Part shown: positions 63,783 through 64,000 of the stretch, in pieces
Position numbering within the stretch: the first letter of the stretch is position 1
How the letters are laid out: the number at the start of each line of letters is the position of its first letter
From: Sphingomonadales bacterium
Lineage (GTDB): Bacteria > Pseudomonadota > Alphaproteobacteria > Sphingomonadales > Sphingomonadaceae
Assembly: GCA_017302615.1 (NCBI GenBank)
Contig: JAFLDB010000002.1
Location: 186,001-250,000 of the forward strand
Direction of reading: 5' to 3'
Length of the DNA stretch: 64,000 bases
The notes under the pieces: generated by a model
The model's input: only the letters and a program-made list of their open reading frames with translations
What the model was told of the DNA's origin: nothing
Database searches by the model: none
Translations under genes and position numbers: made by a program

Positions 63783-63863
63783 AGAGTGAGAGGGCGGCGC
63801 TTTGCTTCGTGACGGGTCGAAGCCGAGAGAGAGGCTCTCGGCGGCCCGTCATGGAGAACACCC
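63783..63863 (+). promoter_or_regulatory. Structured leader of ParB-like gene (copy 2)
   Basis: It shares AGAGTGAGAGGG, the TGACGGG (63810-63816) and CCCGTCA (63845-63851) pair, and GGAGA with the leader at 62461. The inner hairpin at 63822-63842 (GCCGAGAG/CTCTCGGC, loop AGAGG) is perfect, and differs from copy 1 in a way that keeps a pair (C-G for U-G). The gene start ATG follows at 63864. Confidence 0.6.
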
Positions 63864-64000
63864 ATGACCAAGTCTCAAACCAAGTCCGAGGCCAAGCCAT
63901 TGCCCAAGCTCGTGCTCAGTTCCTCGCGCGACATCCCCTTTTCCCAGCTGGTGCTGAGCCAGCAGAACGTCCGGCGCGTGAAGGTCGGCATCTCGATCGA
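63864..64000 (+). CDS. ParB/Spo0J-family protein (3' truncated by window)
   Basis: The first 45 residues of a protein open at the window end. RDIPFSQLVLSQQNVRRVKVG is the N-terminal start of a ParB_N (ParB/sulfiredoxin) domain as found in plasmid and integrative-element ParB proteins. It is the second element gene and has the same leader as DUF932. Host ParB for mipZ would be a different, chromosomal gene. Confidence 0.85.
   Translation, partial: MTKSQTKSEAKPLPKLVLSSSRDIPFSQLVLSQQNVRRVKVGISI

Overview
This is a GC-rich window from an alphaproteobacterium, most likely a sphingomonad (Novosphingobium/Sphingobium/Erythrobacter-like). The assignment rests on gene content: MipZ and PopZ polarity proteins, MmcB, a UrcA-family protein, DUF1491 and DUF2093 proteins, LytS/LytTR pairs, a fused ThiS-ThiG, a large TonB-dependent receptor beside TPR-fused modifying enzymes, and a REP-like palindrome of a type I associate with sphingomonads. 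It is inference from recognised families, not a database match.

Layout. 1-6730: end of ptsN, a DUF1491 gene, a SleB-like hydrolase, then a minus-strand block (xth, erpA, CBS protein, ferredoxin, thioesterase, popZ, tolC, a degenerate pcm). 6893-10438: class I fumarase and a LytS/LytTR pair. 10575-16066: urcA, a small membrane protein, a metallophosphoesterase, an HPP protein, then the minus-strand run ctaA-cutA-secreted protein and rplM-rpsI. 16182-18513: merC with a Zur-like operator, thiSG, an unknown gene and a tiny lipoprotein. 18612-24452: CoA transferase, acyl-CoA ligase, gamma-glutamyltransferase and pyrD. 24580-24691: candidate small RNA. 24778-31145: the SUF iron-sulfur operon (Rrf2 regulator, sufB, two accessory genes, sufC, sufD, sufS, sufT, REP palindrome, sufA).

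31373-40839: unknown and envelope genes, an adenosine-kinase-like enzyme, mipZ, an AraC regulator, purD facing xseA with overlapping start codons, and a LytM peptidase. 41112-49164: a TonB-dependent receptor followed by a TPR/2OG-Fe(II) oxygenase, a TPR/sulfotransferase, a small Cys-containing secreted protein and a TPR/aspartyl-asparaginyl hydroxylase. This looks like an uncharacterised modification system and is the best candidate in the window for something new. 49175-61737: mostly housekeeping and envelope genes (phytase-like esterase, rpmB, tadA, RNase T2, nadC, a second LytS/LytTR pair, DsbA-like, M48-TPR protease, alpha/beta hydrolase, PAS protein, MFS, mmcB).

61844-64000: the boundary of an integrated element. 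A host tRNA-Arg(CCG) gene is cut after about 50 nt. It is followed by a 115-nt segment with an 11-bp tandem repeat, then a complete but divergent tRNA-Arg(CCG). Element-type genes follow (DUF932 protein, ParB-like protein), each preceded by a near-identical hairpin leader.

Many genes are packed with ATGA, GTGA or TGATG overlaps, so translational coupling is likely throughout. Start codons were chosen from homologous N-termini, overlaps and ribosome-binding sites, and several are GTG.
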